From the NCBI GenBank assembly GCA_024642525.1, contig JAHEAX010000012.1, forward strand, positions 1 through 63,726: 63,726 nucleotides of DNA. The letters run 5' to 3'. The notes under the pieces are model-generated. The model was not told where the DNA came from, ran no database searches, and saw only the letters and a program-made list of their open reading frames with translations. The position numbers and the translations under genes were made by a program. Of this stretch, positions 44,344 through 53,173 are shown in pieces; within the stretch, counting starts at the first letter, position 1; each line of letters begins with the position of its first letter. The DNA is from Erythrobacteraceae bacterium. Lineage in GTDB: Bacteria; Pseudomonadota; Alphaproteobacteria; Sphingomonadales; Sphingomonadaceae.

Positions 44344-45717
44344 ATGCGCTATCGTGCCTACTTGAGTTTGGGGGGCGCGATAGCGCTCGCGGCCTGTGCC
44401 ACAACCGGCGAAACCCGTCCGGCCAAGACTTCCTCCGCATCTGCCACGGCAGATGCACCCTATGCCTCCACCTACAAGGCATATCCCGGCGGGCCGACCG
44501 CGCTGGTGGGTGCCACTGTCTATGACGGTGCGGGCGGCCGGATCGACAATGGCATCGTGCTGTTTGCCAATGGCAAGGTTGTCGCCATAGGCGGCGCGGA
44601 CATGGCCATTCCTGCCGGTTACACGCAGATCGACGGCACCGGCAAATTCGTCACGCCCGGCATCATCGACATCCATAGCCACCTTGGTGACTACCCCACC
44701 CCTTCGGTCGATGCGCATTCCGACGGGAACGAGGCGACGAGCCCGACCACGCCTGAAGTGTGGGCCGAACATTCAGTCTGGCCGCAAGACCCGGGCTTTA
44801 CCCGTGCATTGGCCAATGGCGGCGTAACCGCGCTGCAGATCCTGCCCGGTTCGGCCAATCTGATGGGCGGCCGTTCCGTCACTCTGAAGAATGTGCCCAG
44901 CCGCACGGTGCAGGGCATGAAGTTCCCCGGCGCGCCTTATGGCATGAAGATGGCCTGCGGCGAAAATCCCAAGCGCGTCTATGGCGGCAAGGGCAGGATG
45001 CCATCCACGCGGATGGGCAATTTTGCCGTCAACCGCCAGACGTGGATCGAAGCGAAGGAATATGCCGAAGGTGATCGCAAGAAGCGGGACCTTGGCAAGG
45101 AAACGCTGGCTGGTGTGCTGGCAGGCGACATCCTGGTCCACAATCATTGCTACCGCGCGGACGAAATGGCGCTGGTTCTCGATATGGCGAAGGAATTTGG
45201 CTATAAAGTCAGCGCCTTTCACCACGCGGTGGAAAGCTACAAGATCGGCGATCTCCTGAAGGCCAGCGGCACTTGCTCTGCCATCTGGGCCGACTGGTAT
45301 GGCTTCAAGATGGAAGCTTATGACGGCATTCCCGAAAACGCCGCCCTGCTGCAACGCGAAGGGGCCTGCGTCGTCATCCATTCCGACGATGAAAACGACA
45401 TCCAGCGTCTGAACCAGGAAGCCGCGAAGGCGCAGGCCGATGGCCGCCGCATGGGCATCGACATTCCCGATGCCGAGGTAATTTCCTGGCTGACGCTGAA
45501 CCCGGCCAAGGCCATGGGCATCGACCGCATGACCGGCAGCCTTGCCGAGGGCAAGATGGCAGACGTGGTGCTGTGGAACGGCAACCCGCTCAGCGTCTAT
45601 TCCCGCCCTGAAAAAGTGTGGGTCGACGGCGCATTGCTGTTTGATGCCAATGACGCAAAGCGCAGGCCGGTGAGCGATTTCGAGCTGGGCCAGCCCGGTG
45701 AAGGAGACGTCAAATGA
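44344..45717 (+). CDS. Secreted amidohydrolase, metal site intact
   Basis: 457 residues. The N-terminus is a lipoprotein-like signal, SLGGAIALAACATTGE (Cys19). The amidohydrolase beta-barrel has all recognisable ligands: HxH in IIDIHSHLGDYP, His in ILVHNHCYRADEM, His in SAFHHAVESYK, and the catalytic Asp in VVIHSDDEND. The C-terminal ADVVLWNGNPLSVYSRPEKV is the composite beta-sandwich return. It belongs to the imidazolonepropionase/prolidase-like amidohydrolases often seen as periplasmic peptidases or cyclic-imide hydrolases. It is followed by an overlapping paralogue (ATGA) whose site is degenerate. Confidence 0.9.
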   Translation: MRYRAYLSLGGAIALAACATTGETRPAKTSSASATADAPYASTYKAYPGGPTALVGATVYDGAGGRIDNGIVLFANGKVVAIGGADMAIPAGYTQIDGTGKFVTPGIIDIHSHLGDYPTPSVDAHSDGNEATSPTTPEVWAEHSVWPQDPGFTRALANGGVTALQILPGSANLMGGRSVTLKNVPSRTVQGMKFPGAPYGMKMACGENPKRVYGGKGRMPSTRMGNFAVNRQTWIEAKEYAEGDRKKRDLGKETLAGVLAGDILVHNHCYRADEMALVLDMAKEFGYKVSAFHHAVESYKIGDLLKASGTCSAIWADWYGFKMEAYDGIPENAALLQREGACVVIHSDDENDIQRLNQEAAKAQADGRRMGIDIPDAEVISWLTLNPAKAMGIDRMTGSLAEGKMADVVLWNGNPLSVYSRPEKVWVDGALLFDANDAKRRPVSDFELGQPGEGDVK

Positions 45718-47123
45718 GCGCTGTACGCAAAAACCGCCGCCTGACGCCGATGGGCACGCTGGGCATTGCCTGTGCCTTTGTCGGTGCATTCACCGGATGG
45801 AGCGCCAATGCGCAGGATTTTGCCATCACCAACGCCACTGTCGCCACAGGTGACGGCAGCGAGCCGATCCAGAACGCCACGGTCGTGGTGCGCGGCGGCA
45901 AGGTGGTTGCCGCAGGCGCTGGTGTCGCCGTGCCATCCGGTATTCCGGTAAGCGATGGCACGGGCACCTGGGTAACGCCGGGCATCGTCGCATCCATGAC
46001 CGATCTCGGCCTGCTGGACGTGGGCGCTGTGCAGCAAAGCAATGACAGCAGTGCGCGCAATTCCCCCTTCAGCGCCGCACTGGACGTGGCACCTGCCATC
46101 AACCCGACTTCGCAGCACATTCTTGTCAGCCGCGCGGGCGGGGTGACGCGGGCCACGGTTTCATCGAGCCAGGCCGGTTCGATCTTTGCTGGACAGGGCG
46201 CAATTATCGATCTGGGCAATGATGCCGATGCGGTTACCCGCAGCCGTGCATTCCAGGTGGTGGCTTTGGGCGAAGCAGGCGGCAGGCTTGCTGGCGGCAG
46301 CAGGGTCGCGGCCCATGCATTGTTCCGCAATGCGCTGCGCGAAGCCCGCGATTATGGCAATCGCGCCCGCATCGCAGGGTCGCCGTCAAGCGCGGGCACA
46401 CGGTCTTCGGACGACGATATGCCGCTTGATCTGCGCATGTCCGACAATGCGGCGGACCGGGGCAGCGACACGCTGCTTACCCGCTTCGATGCAGCAGCAC
46501 TGGTTCCGGTGGTGAACGGCACGCAGCCGCTCTATGTCCAGGTCGAACGTGCAGCAGATATCCGCTCTGTGCTGGCGCTGAAGACGGAATTTCCGCGCCT
46601 CGACATGGTATTGGTCGGTGCAACAGAAGGCTGGCTGGTGGCCAATGACATCGCTGCTGCCGGCGTTCCGGTGATTGCCGATACGCTTGACGATCTGCCC
46701 GCCAATTTCGAAGAACTGGCAGCCACGCAAAGCAATATCGGCCGCATGGTGCGCGCAGGGGTCAAGGTGGCGCTTAATGCCGCTTCCATGCGCCAGCCAC
46801 GTTACCTGCCGCAATATGCAGGCAATCTGGTGGCATTGCAGCAAATGCCGCGGGCAAGCGGCCTCAGCTGGGGCCAGGCAATGGCATCGATCACCTCCAT
46901 CCCTGCAGAAATCGCAGGCATGGCAGGCAAGTTCGGCTCGCTGACGCCAGGCGCTGCGGGCGATGTCGTGGTGTGGGATGGTGACCCGCTGGAAACGTCA
47001 TCCGCGCCGGTGAAGGTCTATATCGACGGCGTCGAACAGCCGGTGGACAATCACCAGACACGCCTGCGCGACCGTTACCGCGATCTCGATGAAAGCGACC
47101 TGCCCAAGGCTTACGACTGGTAA
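45714..47123 (+). CDS. Degenerate amidohydrolase paralogue (metal ligands lost), secreted
   Basis: 469 residues with a signal peptide (TLGIACAFVGAFTGWSANAQ). It keeps the amidohydrolase frame: a beta-sandwich N-terminus (ITNATVATGDGSEPIQNATV), TPGIV at the first barrel strand and GDVVVWDGDPLETSSAPVKV at the C-terminus. Where active members have HxH, it has ASMTDLG. The next His region reads YVQVERAADIR, the following reads VLVGATEGW, and the Asp region reads VALNAASMRQ. All expected metal-binding residues are replaced, so catalysis is unlikely. Overlap with the active gene suggests a heteromeric partner or regulatory subunit. The reading frame is intact, so it is not a pseudogene. Confidence 0.85.
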   Translation: MSAVRKNRRLTPMGTLGIACAFVGAFTGWSANAQDFAITNATVATGDGSEPIQNATVVVRGGKVVAAGAGVAVPSGIPVSDGTGTWVTPGIVASMTDLGLLDVGAVQQSNDSSARNSPFSAALDVAPAINPTSQHILVSRAGGVTRATVSSSQAGSIFAGQGAIIDLGNDADAVTRSRAFQVVALGEAGGRLAGGSRVAAHALFRNALREARDYGNRARIAGSPSSAGTRSSDDDMPLDLRMSDNAADRGSDTLLTRFDAAALVPVVNGTQPLYVQVERAADIRSVLALKTEFPRLDMVLVGATEGWLVANDIAAAGVPVIADTLDDLPANFEELAATQSNIGRMVRAGVKVALNAASMRQPRYLPQYAGNLVALQQMPRASGLSWGQAMASITSIPAEIAGMAGKFGSLTPGAAGDVVVWDGDPLETSSAPVKVYIDGVEQPVDNHQTRLRDRYRDLDESDLPKAYDW

Positions 47124-47137
47124 GCCGGAAGCCTCAG

Positions 47138-47176
47138 CAGGCAGTGGCGGCGCGCATCAAGCGCCGCCACTGCCTG
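47138..47176. terminator. Perfect 16-bp hairpin between convergent genes
   Basis: CAGGCAGTGGCGGCGC (47138-47153), loop GCATCAA, GCGCCGCCACTGCCTG (47161-47176). Placed between the rightward amidohydrolase unit and the leftward amj gene, so it probably terminates both. A U-tract is lacking on both sides. Confidence 0.75.
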
Positions 47177-47190
47177 GCTTGAAAATACCG

Positions 47191-47994
47191 TCAGACGTAA
47201 TTGGCGATGAAGGCGATGGCCATCGCCGCTGGCAGGAACAATGCCTGCGCCAGAAAAGTGCCCGCCAGCCTGCTGATCGAAATCCAGATGATGGTGCGCC
47301 GAAACAGTGGCTCGTCAACGCGGCCCTCCACCACATCATCGGTGATGACCGACAATTGCGGGTCAATGAGGGCAAACAGCAGGATGGTGGCCAATCCGTT
47401 GATCACGGCGGAAAGCTGCGATGCGGTGACGCGGAATTCAGGGTTCAGGAACCCGGCATACAGCGATGCCAGAACGCCCACGGTCAGCAGCGCCTGCGCA
47501 AGGCAATTGGCCAGCAGCACGCCCCAGCCCACACCGCGCGGGCTTGCCAGTGCGCGGATCTGGTCACGCCGCGGCAGGGCGATGGAATCGCGCATGGTGC
47601 GCAGGCCCGGCGGGGTGAATGTGCGCATCACCAGCCGGGTGGTGGAACGGTGTTCCTGAAAATAGCCGATTGCCCGCACGAAAATCCGCTGCGCTGTGGG
47701 GACCAGAATGATGCCAACCGCCACGGCGATGGAGGCTGATAGCAGCACCAGCCGGAAATCGCCCAGCAAGGCAGCCCCGCCGCCATCATCCAGCCGTGTT
47801 TCGATTCGCTTGGCCAGAAACGGCCCGAGAAATCCGTTGGAGGTACGCGAAACCAGCACAAGCACGTTGAACAGCGCAAAGCTCATCGCGATGCGGCGCG
47901 TGCGCACGCCTGCGATACGCGCGCCATAGGCAAGCGTCCCGATCAGGTTGATGCCCGCAGTCAGCAGGCAGATTATCAGCAGTTGGGTGTCCAT
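47191..47994 (-). CDS. amj: Lipid II flippase, Amj family
   Basis: 267 residues with about six membrane segments. The N-terminal AGINLIGTLAYGARIAGVRTRR and FALFNVLVLVSRTSNGFLGP blocks match the Amj (YdaH) family, described in Bacillus subtilis as an alternate to MurJ for translocating lipid II. The C-terminal half has ALFALIDPQLSVITDDVVEG. Inner-membrane protein. murA is also in this window but 41 kb away. No neighbour explains its regulation: it stands alone between a convergent unit and dxs. Confidence 0.85.
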   Translation of the reverse strand: MDTQLLIICLLTAGINLIGTLAYGARIAGVRTRRIAMSFALFNVLVLVSRTSNGFLGPFLAKRIETRLDDGGGAALLGDFRLVLLSASIAVAVGIILVPTAQRIFVRAIGYFQEHRSTTRLVMRTFTPPGLRTMRDSIALPRRDQIRALASPRGVGWGVLLANCLAQALLTVGVLASLYAGFLNPEFRVTASQLSAVINGLATILLFALIDPQLSVITDDVVEGRVDEPLFRRTIIWISISRLAGTFLAQALFLPAAMAIAFIANYV

Positions 47995-48080
47995 CGGCGG
48001 CTAATATGCCTCGCGCGAAGACAGCGCCAGCCTAATCGAACCGGCGCATTTTCCGGCACTGGTGATCCGAGGCGCGCTGG

Positions 48081-50006
48081 TCAGGCGCGGGCTTCTTCCA
48101 CGCCTGCGCTATTATGGCGCAGCGCCTTCAACACAGTGTCGACGATATTGGGCGCATTGAGGCCCGCCTCGTCATACTGCCTGTCCGGCGTATCATGGTC
48201 CTGGAAGATATCAGGCAGGCGCAACGTGCGGATTTTCAGGCCCGCATCAGTCAGGCCCCTGTCACTGGCCAGCGTCAGCACATGCGCGCCAAGCCCGCCA
48301 ATGCTGCCTTCTTCCACTGTGACGACGACTTCATGCGTGCGCATCAGCTTCTCGATCATTTCATGGTCGAGCGGCTTGGCAAAGCGAAGGTCTGCAACCG
48401 TGGTCGAAAGCCCCTTGGCTTCCAGCTGATCAGCCGCCTTCAGGCTTTCGGCAAGACGTGTGCCGAGCGACAGCAGCGCAATCTTGTTGCCTTCACGCAC
48501 AATCCGGCCCTTGCCGATTTCCAGCATCTGCGGCGTTTCCGGCAGCGGCACGCCAATACCGTTCCCGCGTGGATAGCGGAAGGCAATCGGCCCGCTGTCA
48601 TAACGGGCAGCAGTGTAGGTCATGTGGACCAGCTCTGCCTCGTCAGCCGCGGCCATCACCACGAAATTGGGCAGGGTGGCCAGATAGGTGATGTCAAAGC
48701 TGCCGGCGTGGGTCGCGCCATCGGCACCGACCAGCCCCGCCCGATCAATCGCAAAGCGGACCGGCAGGTTCTGGATCGCCACATCATGCACCACCTGGTC
48801 AAAGGCGCGCTGCAGGAAGGTGGAATAAATGGCGCAGAACGGGCGCATACCCTGCGCTGCCAGACCGGCGGCAAAGGTCACTCCGTGCTGTTCGGCAATG
48901 CCGACATCGAACGCCTTGGTGGGGTGAGCCTGCGCAAATTTGTCCACGCCCGTGCCCGAAGGCATGGCAGCGGTAATGGCGCAGATGAGCGGATCGTCAT
49001 TGGCCAGCTTCGCCAGCGTTTCGCCAAAAACATTCTGGTAGGCTGGCGGGCCGCCGCCCGGCCCCTTGTCCTGCTTGCCGCTGACGACATCGAACTTGGC
49101 AACGCCGTGATATTTGTCGGCGCTTTCCTCGGCAGGGGCGTAACCCTTGCCCTTCTGCGTCACCACGTGAACCAGGATCGGCCCCTGTTCGGAATCGCGA
49201 ACATTTTCGAGCACTGGGATGAGATGTTCAAGATTGTGGCCATCGATCGGGCCGACATAATAAAAGCCTAGCTCTTCGAACAATGTGCCGCCGGTCACCA
49301 TCCCGCGGGTGAACTCCTCTGCCTTTTCGAGCGAGGTATGCACGCGGCGAGAGAATTTCTTGGCCACTTTGGAAGCAAGGCTGCGCAGGCCGAGATATTC
49401 GCTGCTCGACACCATCCGCGCCAGATAGGCGGACAGTCCGCCCACCGGCGGCGCAATCGACATGTCATTATCGTTGAGGATGACAACCAGCCGGTTGCCC
49501 GCCTGTTCAGCGTTGTTCATCGCTTCATAGGCCATGCCCGCGCTCATCGCGCCATCGCCGATGACGGCAATCGCCTTGCCCGGCGCGCCGGCCAGCTTGT
49601 TGGCCACGGCAAAACCGAGGCCTGCAGAAATCGACGTTGAACTATGCGCCGCGCCAAACGGGTCATATTCGCTTTCGCTGCGCTTGGTGAAGCCGGACAG
49701 GCCGCCGCCCTGGCGCAGGGTGCGAATGCGGTCACGCCTGCCGGTCAGGATCTTGTGCGGATAGGCCTGGTGGCCAACATCCCAGATCAGCCGGTCTTCT
49801 GGCGTATTGAACACATAGTGGATGGCGGTCGTCAATTCGACCACGCCCAGCCCCGAACCGAGATGCCCGCCCGTGCTGCCCACGGTGGAAATCATTTCAG
49901 CGCGAAGTTCGTCAGCCAATTGGCGCAGTTGCTTGGGTTCAAGCTTGCGCAGGTCGGCGGGCGTATCAACAGTGTCGAGTAAAGGTGTATCGGGTCGTGA
50001 AGTCAT
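48081..50006 (-). CDS. dxs: 1-Deoxy-D-xylulose-5-phosphate synthase
   Basis: 641 residues, normal length. The thiamine-diphosphate site [17 protein letters not shown] is present, along with [29 protein letters not shown], and the C-terminal transketolase blocks [13 protein letters not shown] and [14 protein letters not shown]. Condenses pyruvate and glyceraldehyde-3-phosphate, entering the MEP isoprenoid pathway, which also supplies carotenoids common in this order. 68 bp downstream of zur on the same strand. Confidence 0.97.
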   Translation of the reverse strand: MTSRPDTPLLDTVDTPADLRKLEPKQLRQLADELRAEMISTVGSTGGHLGSGLGVVELTTAIHYVFNTPEDRLIWDVGHQAYPHKILTGRRDRIRTLRQGGGLSGFTKRSESEYDPFGAAHSSTSISAGLGFAVANKLAGAPGKAIAVIGDGAMSAGMAYEAMNNAEQAGNRLVVILNDNDMSIAPPVGGLSAYLARMVSSSEYLGLRSLASKVAKKFSRRVHTSLEKAEEFTRGMVTGGTLFEELGFYYVGPIDGHNLEHLIPVLENVRDSEQGPILVHVVTQKGKGYAPAEESADKYHGVAKFDVVSGKQDKGPGGGPPAYQNVFGETLAKLANDDPLICAITAAMPSGTGVDKFAQAHPTKAFDVGIAEQHGVTFAAGLAAQGMRPFCAIYSTFLQRAFDQVVHDVAIQNLPVRFAIDRAGLVGADGATHAGSFDITYLATLPNFVVMAAADEAELVHMTYTAARYDSGPIAFRYPRGNGIGVPLPETPQMLEIGKGRIVREGNKIALLSLGTRLAESLKAADQLEAKGLSTTVADLRFAKPLDHEMIEKLMRTHEVVVTVEEGSIGGLGAHVLTLASDRGLTDAGLKIRTLRLPDIFQDHDTPDRQYDEAGLNAPNIVDTVLKALRHNSAGVEEARA

Positions 50007-50074
50007 GGACGTGGCTTACACCGCGAATTCATGCGTGTCGATGAACGAGAACGCCTCGACCCGATTGGCCCTAT

Positions 50075-50539
50075 CTAGCGGCAGGCAGAGCATAATCCGC
50101 GAATTTCGATAATCGGGCGTTCCGGCTTGAATTCCGCCGTTTCGGCAACACCGCGCACGCGGCGCGAAATGTCGTCATCATCCACATGCGTTGCCTCGCC
50201 GCATTCGTCACAAACCAGGAATATGCAGTCATGCGTGCAGCCGGGGTGCGTATTGGCGAGATAGGCATTGGCGCTTTCGACCCGCATGGCGAGGTTGTTG
50301 CTCACAAACAGGTCGAGAATCCGGTAAACGCTGTTCGGTGCAACGCGCTTGCCGCGTGTCTTCGACAAGTTGTCGGCAATATCATAGGCGGATGCAGGGC
50401 GTTCATGCCGTGCGAGTTCTTCAAAAACGTCGGACCGCATTCCGGTCCATTGTTCGCCCGCCGCCGTAAGCGCGGTGCGCGCTGCTTCGGTCAGGGTTTC
50501 GCCTGCGTGTTCGCTGTGTTTGTGGTGGTGCTGGGCCAT
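50075..50539 (-). CDS. zur: Zinc-responsive Fur-family regulator
   Basis: 154 residues from ATG 50539 (MAQHHHKHSEHAG); ATG 50548 and a TTG at 50575 are alternatives. A winged HTH (DIADNLSKTRGKRVAPNSVYRIL) is followed by the metal domain with CTHDCIFLVCDECG and C-terminal GLCSAC, two CxxC pairs making the structural zinc site. The His-rich N-terminus may bind metal. The lack of the Fur-type HHDHLIC motif and the position of residues favour Zur over Fur. Located just after msrA. Confidence 0.88.
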   Translation of the reverse strand: MAQHHHKHSEHAGETLTEAARTALTAAGEQWTGMRSDVFEELARHERPASAYDIADNLSKTRGKRVAPNSVYRILDLFVSNNLAMRVESANAYLANTHPGCTHDCIFLVCDECGEATHVDDDDISRRVRGVAETAEFKPERPIIEIRGLCSACR

Positions 50540-50575
50540 GGGCGACATATAGCGCCGCCAAGCGCCGATTGCCAA

Positions 50576-51250
50576 TCAATCGCGCTGGAAACGGGCGCTG
50601 TAGCTGGCCGGATACATGGATTTAAGAGCGCGCACCTTGGGCATATCCCACCGGACGATGTAGGGATGGCGCGGATTAAGCGCCAGAAAGTCCTGGTGGT
50701 AATCTTCCGCCTTGTAGAATTTCTTGTGGCTTTCCAGACCCGTCACAATCGGCCGGCTCCATTTGCCGGACTTTTTCATCTGCGCCAGATAGGCTGTTGC
50801 CACCGCGCGCTGTTCGCTGCCGATGGGGACCAGCGCCGCACGATATTGCGGGCCGATGTCAGGGCCCTGTCGGTTCTTCAAAGTCGGGTCGGCGACCACG
50901 GAAAAGAAGATTCGCAGCAATTCGTCATAGCGGACAACGCCGGGATCATACGTCACCTGCACTGCTTCTGCGTGCTGGGTCATGCCAGTGCCGATCCGGG
51001 CATAGGAAGCGGTGGCGGCATTACCGCCGTGATAGCCTGAAACGGCGCTTTTCACGCCTTTGACATGGCTGAAAACGCCTTCAACGCCCCAGAAGCAGCC
51101 ACCTGCAAAAATCGCAGTCTTCAGCCCGCCGGCTTCGCGCGCGATGCGCGATGCGGCAGGGGCTTCAACCACATCTTCAGCTGCCATGGCATTGGGCTGG
51201 CAGGCAGAAAGCGCCAGTCCGATGGAGGCAAGGACAGGAAGCGCCCGCAT
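50576..51250 (-). CDS. msrA: Exported peptide-methionine (S)-S-oxide reductase
   Basis: 224 residues. The signal has a lipobox LSAC (Cys17), so it is likely a periplasmic lipoprotein, matching the exported MsrB at 36920. The catalytic Cys52 is in AIFAGGCFWGVEG, followed by GYHGGNAATASYARIGTGMTQHAE, the typical substrate loop. Its ATG overlaps the stop of a 49-residue ORF (TAATG), implying coupled translation. zur follows it on the same strand. Confidence 0.94.
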   Translation of the reverse strand: MRALPVLASIGLALSACQPNAMAAEDVVEAPAASRIAREAGGLKTAIFAGGCFWGVEGVFSHVKGVKSAVSGYHGGNAATASYARIGTGMTQHAEAVQVTYDPGVVRYDELLRIFFSVVADPTLKNRQGPDIGPQYRAALVPIGSEQRAVATAYLAQMKKSGKWSRPIVTGLESHKKFYKAEDYHQDFLALNPRHPYIVRWDMPKVRALKSMYPASYSARFQRD

Positions 51251-51399
51251 TATTTGCCGATTACGCCGGCCACCGCTGCATGGGCATCAGGCACGACCTG
51301 CTGCCACACATCCGGCCCGATTTGCGATGCGACAATGACCGCGCCCAGCGCAAAGCCGATGGCAAAGTTGCGGTAGAGATCAGGTTTGAAAAGGCCCAT
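51250..51399 (-). CDS. Small membrane protein (49 residues) coupled to msrA
   Basis: Reads [20 protein letters not shown] then [20 protein letters not shown] and a short tail ending VIGK. It has one hydrophobic helix after a positively charged N-terminus. The stop TAA shares its last base with the msrA start. GAAGAAGAAAG lies just upstream as a ribosome site. Its position as first gene, with the exact overlap, supports a real coding sequence. No family recognised. Confidence 0.7.
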   Translation of the reverse strand: MGLFKPDLYRNFAIGFALGAVIVASQIGPDVWQQVVPDAHAAVAGVIGK

Positions 51400-51576
51400 T
51401 TGCTTTCTTCTTCGGTTTTACGTCTGTTCAATGTTCGCCCCTTGTGTGGAGGTGATTGACTTACAATTCGCTGAATTACCGTGGTTTGCCGCCCAAAGCA
51501 GGACGAAACGCGTCGATTCAGCGATGAAACGACGTGTTTGTGCACTTTTGCGGGCCATGTCCGGCCTCAAAGCAAA

Positions 51577-53166
51577 TCAGTGGCGGAAGTGGCGCATCCC
51601 GGTAAACACCATGGCAAGGCCCGCTTCATCGGCAGCCGCAATCACGTCATCATCGCGGATGGAACCGCCCGGCTGGATGATGGCTGTCGCGCCCGCTTCT
51701 GCTGCAGAAAGCAACCCGTCAGCAAAGGGGAAGAAGGCATCGGATGCCACCGCGCTGCCAACCGTGCGCGCCTGCGCCCAGCCGTAAGTTTCAGCCGCCT
51801 CTGCCGCTTTCATCGCCGCAATGCGCGAACTGTCGCGCCGGTTCATCTGGCCTGCGCCAATACCTGCAGTCGCGCCATCCTTGGCATAGACGATGGCATT
51901 GCTTTTCACATGGCGCGCAACAGTCCAGGCAAACAGGCAATCCTTCAGTTCCTGCTCTGTCGGGTGGCGCTTGGTCACCACTTTCAGATCGGCTTCGGTG
52001 ATGGCGCCATTGTCCCTGCTCTGCACCAGGAGGCCGCCGGTAATCGGCTTGACGGCAAGGCCGCCGCGGCGCGGGTTGGGCAGATCGCCGGTGATGAGCA
52101 GGCGCAGGTTCTTCTTGCGGGCAAAGGCAGCGCGGGCAGCATCGTCAGCAGCAGGGGCCACCACCACTTCGGTGAATATCTCGCAGATTGCCTCGGCGGT
52201 CGGCCCGTCCAGAGGCACGTTGACTGCCACAATGCCGCCAAAGGCCGATACGCTGTCGCAATGCAATGCCGCCTTCCATCCTTCCAGCAAGGTCGGTGCC
52301 TGGGCCACGCCGCAGGGATTGGCGTGTTTCACGATGACGACCGCCGGGTCGCCGCCGGCGAATTCGCCGCACAGTTCCAGCGCCGCATCCGCATCGTTGT
52401 AATTGTTGTAACTGAGTTCCTTGCCCTGCAATTGTTCAGCCTGGGCGATACCTTTGCCGTGCGGCCCTATTGGCAGGTAGAGCGCAGCCACCTGATGCGG
52501 GTTCTCGCCATAACGAAGGTCGGACGCCTTTCGGCCGTTGATGCTGATCATGTCGGGCAGCATCTGGCCCTGGTCGGCAAAGGCGAACCATTGGCTGATC
52601 ATGGAATCATAGGCAGCCGTTGCAGAAAACGCCTTTGCCGCCATGGATTTGCGGAATTCCAATGTGGTGGAGCCATCTGACTGGTCGAGTTCCGCCGTCA
52701 GGGTTGGATAATCGGCAGGGTCAGTCAGAATGGTGACAAATTGGTGATTTTTCGCCGCAGAACGAACCATTGATGGCCCGCCAATGTCGATATTCTCGAT
52801 GATTTCATCACGGCTGGCACCCTTGGCGACGGTTGCTTCGAATGGATAGAGATTGACCACCACAAGGTCGATCGCGCCAATGGCATGGGCTTCCATCGCG
52901 GCGGCGTGTTCCGGATTGTCGCGCACCGCCAGCAGGCCGCCATGCACCATCGGGTGCAGCGTCTTTACGCGGCCATCCATCATTTCTGGAAATCCGGTCA
53001 GGTCGGACACGTCTTTTACCGTCAGCCCGGCATCGCGCAGTGCCTTTGCGGTGCCGCCGGTGGAAACCAGTTCCACCCCTCGGGCGGCCAATGCCTGGCC
53101 CAGTTCCACCAATCCGCTCTTGTCGGACACTGACAGCAGTGCCCGTTCGATCTTCACCATGCTCAC
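51577..53166 (-). CDS. purH: Bifunctional AICAR formyltransferase/IMP cyclohydrolase
   Basis: 529 residues, normal length. The N-terminal IMP cyclohydrolase (MGS-like) carries [15 protein letters not shown] and [11 protein letters not shown]. The C-terminal AICAR transformylase carries [13 protein letters not shown] and the [11 protein letters not shown] block. It catalyses the last two steps of purine synthesis. A GTG at 53166 or ATG at 53160 may be the start. It follows the heparinase gene by 7 bp, so rpe-heparinase-purH is one operon. A hairpin-forming sequence at 51508-51541 is a weak terminator candidate. Confidence 0.96.
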   Translation of the reverse strand: MSMVKIERALLSVSDKSGLVELGQALAARGVELVSTGGTAKALRDAGLTVKDVSDLTGFPEMMDGRVKTLHPMVHGGLLAVRDNPEHAAAMEAHAIGAIDLVVVNLYPFEATVAKGASRDEIIENIDIGGPSMVRSAAKNHQFVTILTDPADYPTLTAELDQSDGSTTLEFRKSMAAKAFSATAAYDSMISQWFAFADQGQMLPDMISINGRKASDLRYGENPHQVAALYLPIGPHGKGIAQAEQLQGKELSYNNYNDADAALELCGEFAGGDPAVVIVKHANPCGVAQAPTLLEGWKAALHCDSVSAFGGIVAVNVPLDGPTAEAICEIFTEVVVAPAADDAARAAFARKKNLRLLITGDLPNPRRGGLAVKPITGGLLVQSRDNGAITEADLKVVTKRHPTEQELKDCLFAWTVARHVKSNAIVYAKDGATAGIGAGQMNRRDSSRIAAMKAAEAAETYGWAQARTVGSAVASDAFFPFADGLLSAAEAGATAIIQPGGSIRDDDVIAAADEAGLAMVFTGMRHFRH

Positions 53167-53173
53167 GTGCGAT

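Noticed and set aside
42583-44772. 729-residue minus-strand ORF
   Set aside because: Exact shadow of the POT transporter and the start of the amidohydrolase. Composition is abnormal and no motifs are seen.
45714-47123. Pseudogene call for the second amidohydrolase
   Set aside because: The frame is full length with signal peptide and overlap coupling intact. Only ligand residues are lost, so degenerate enzyme fits better than pseudogene.
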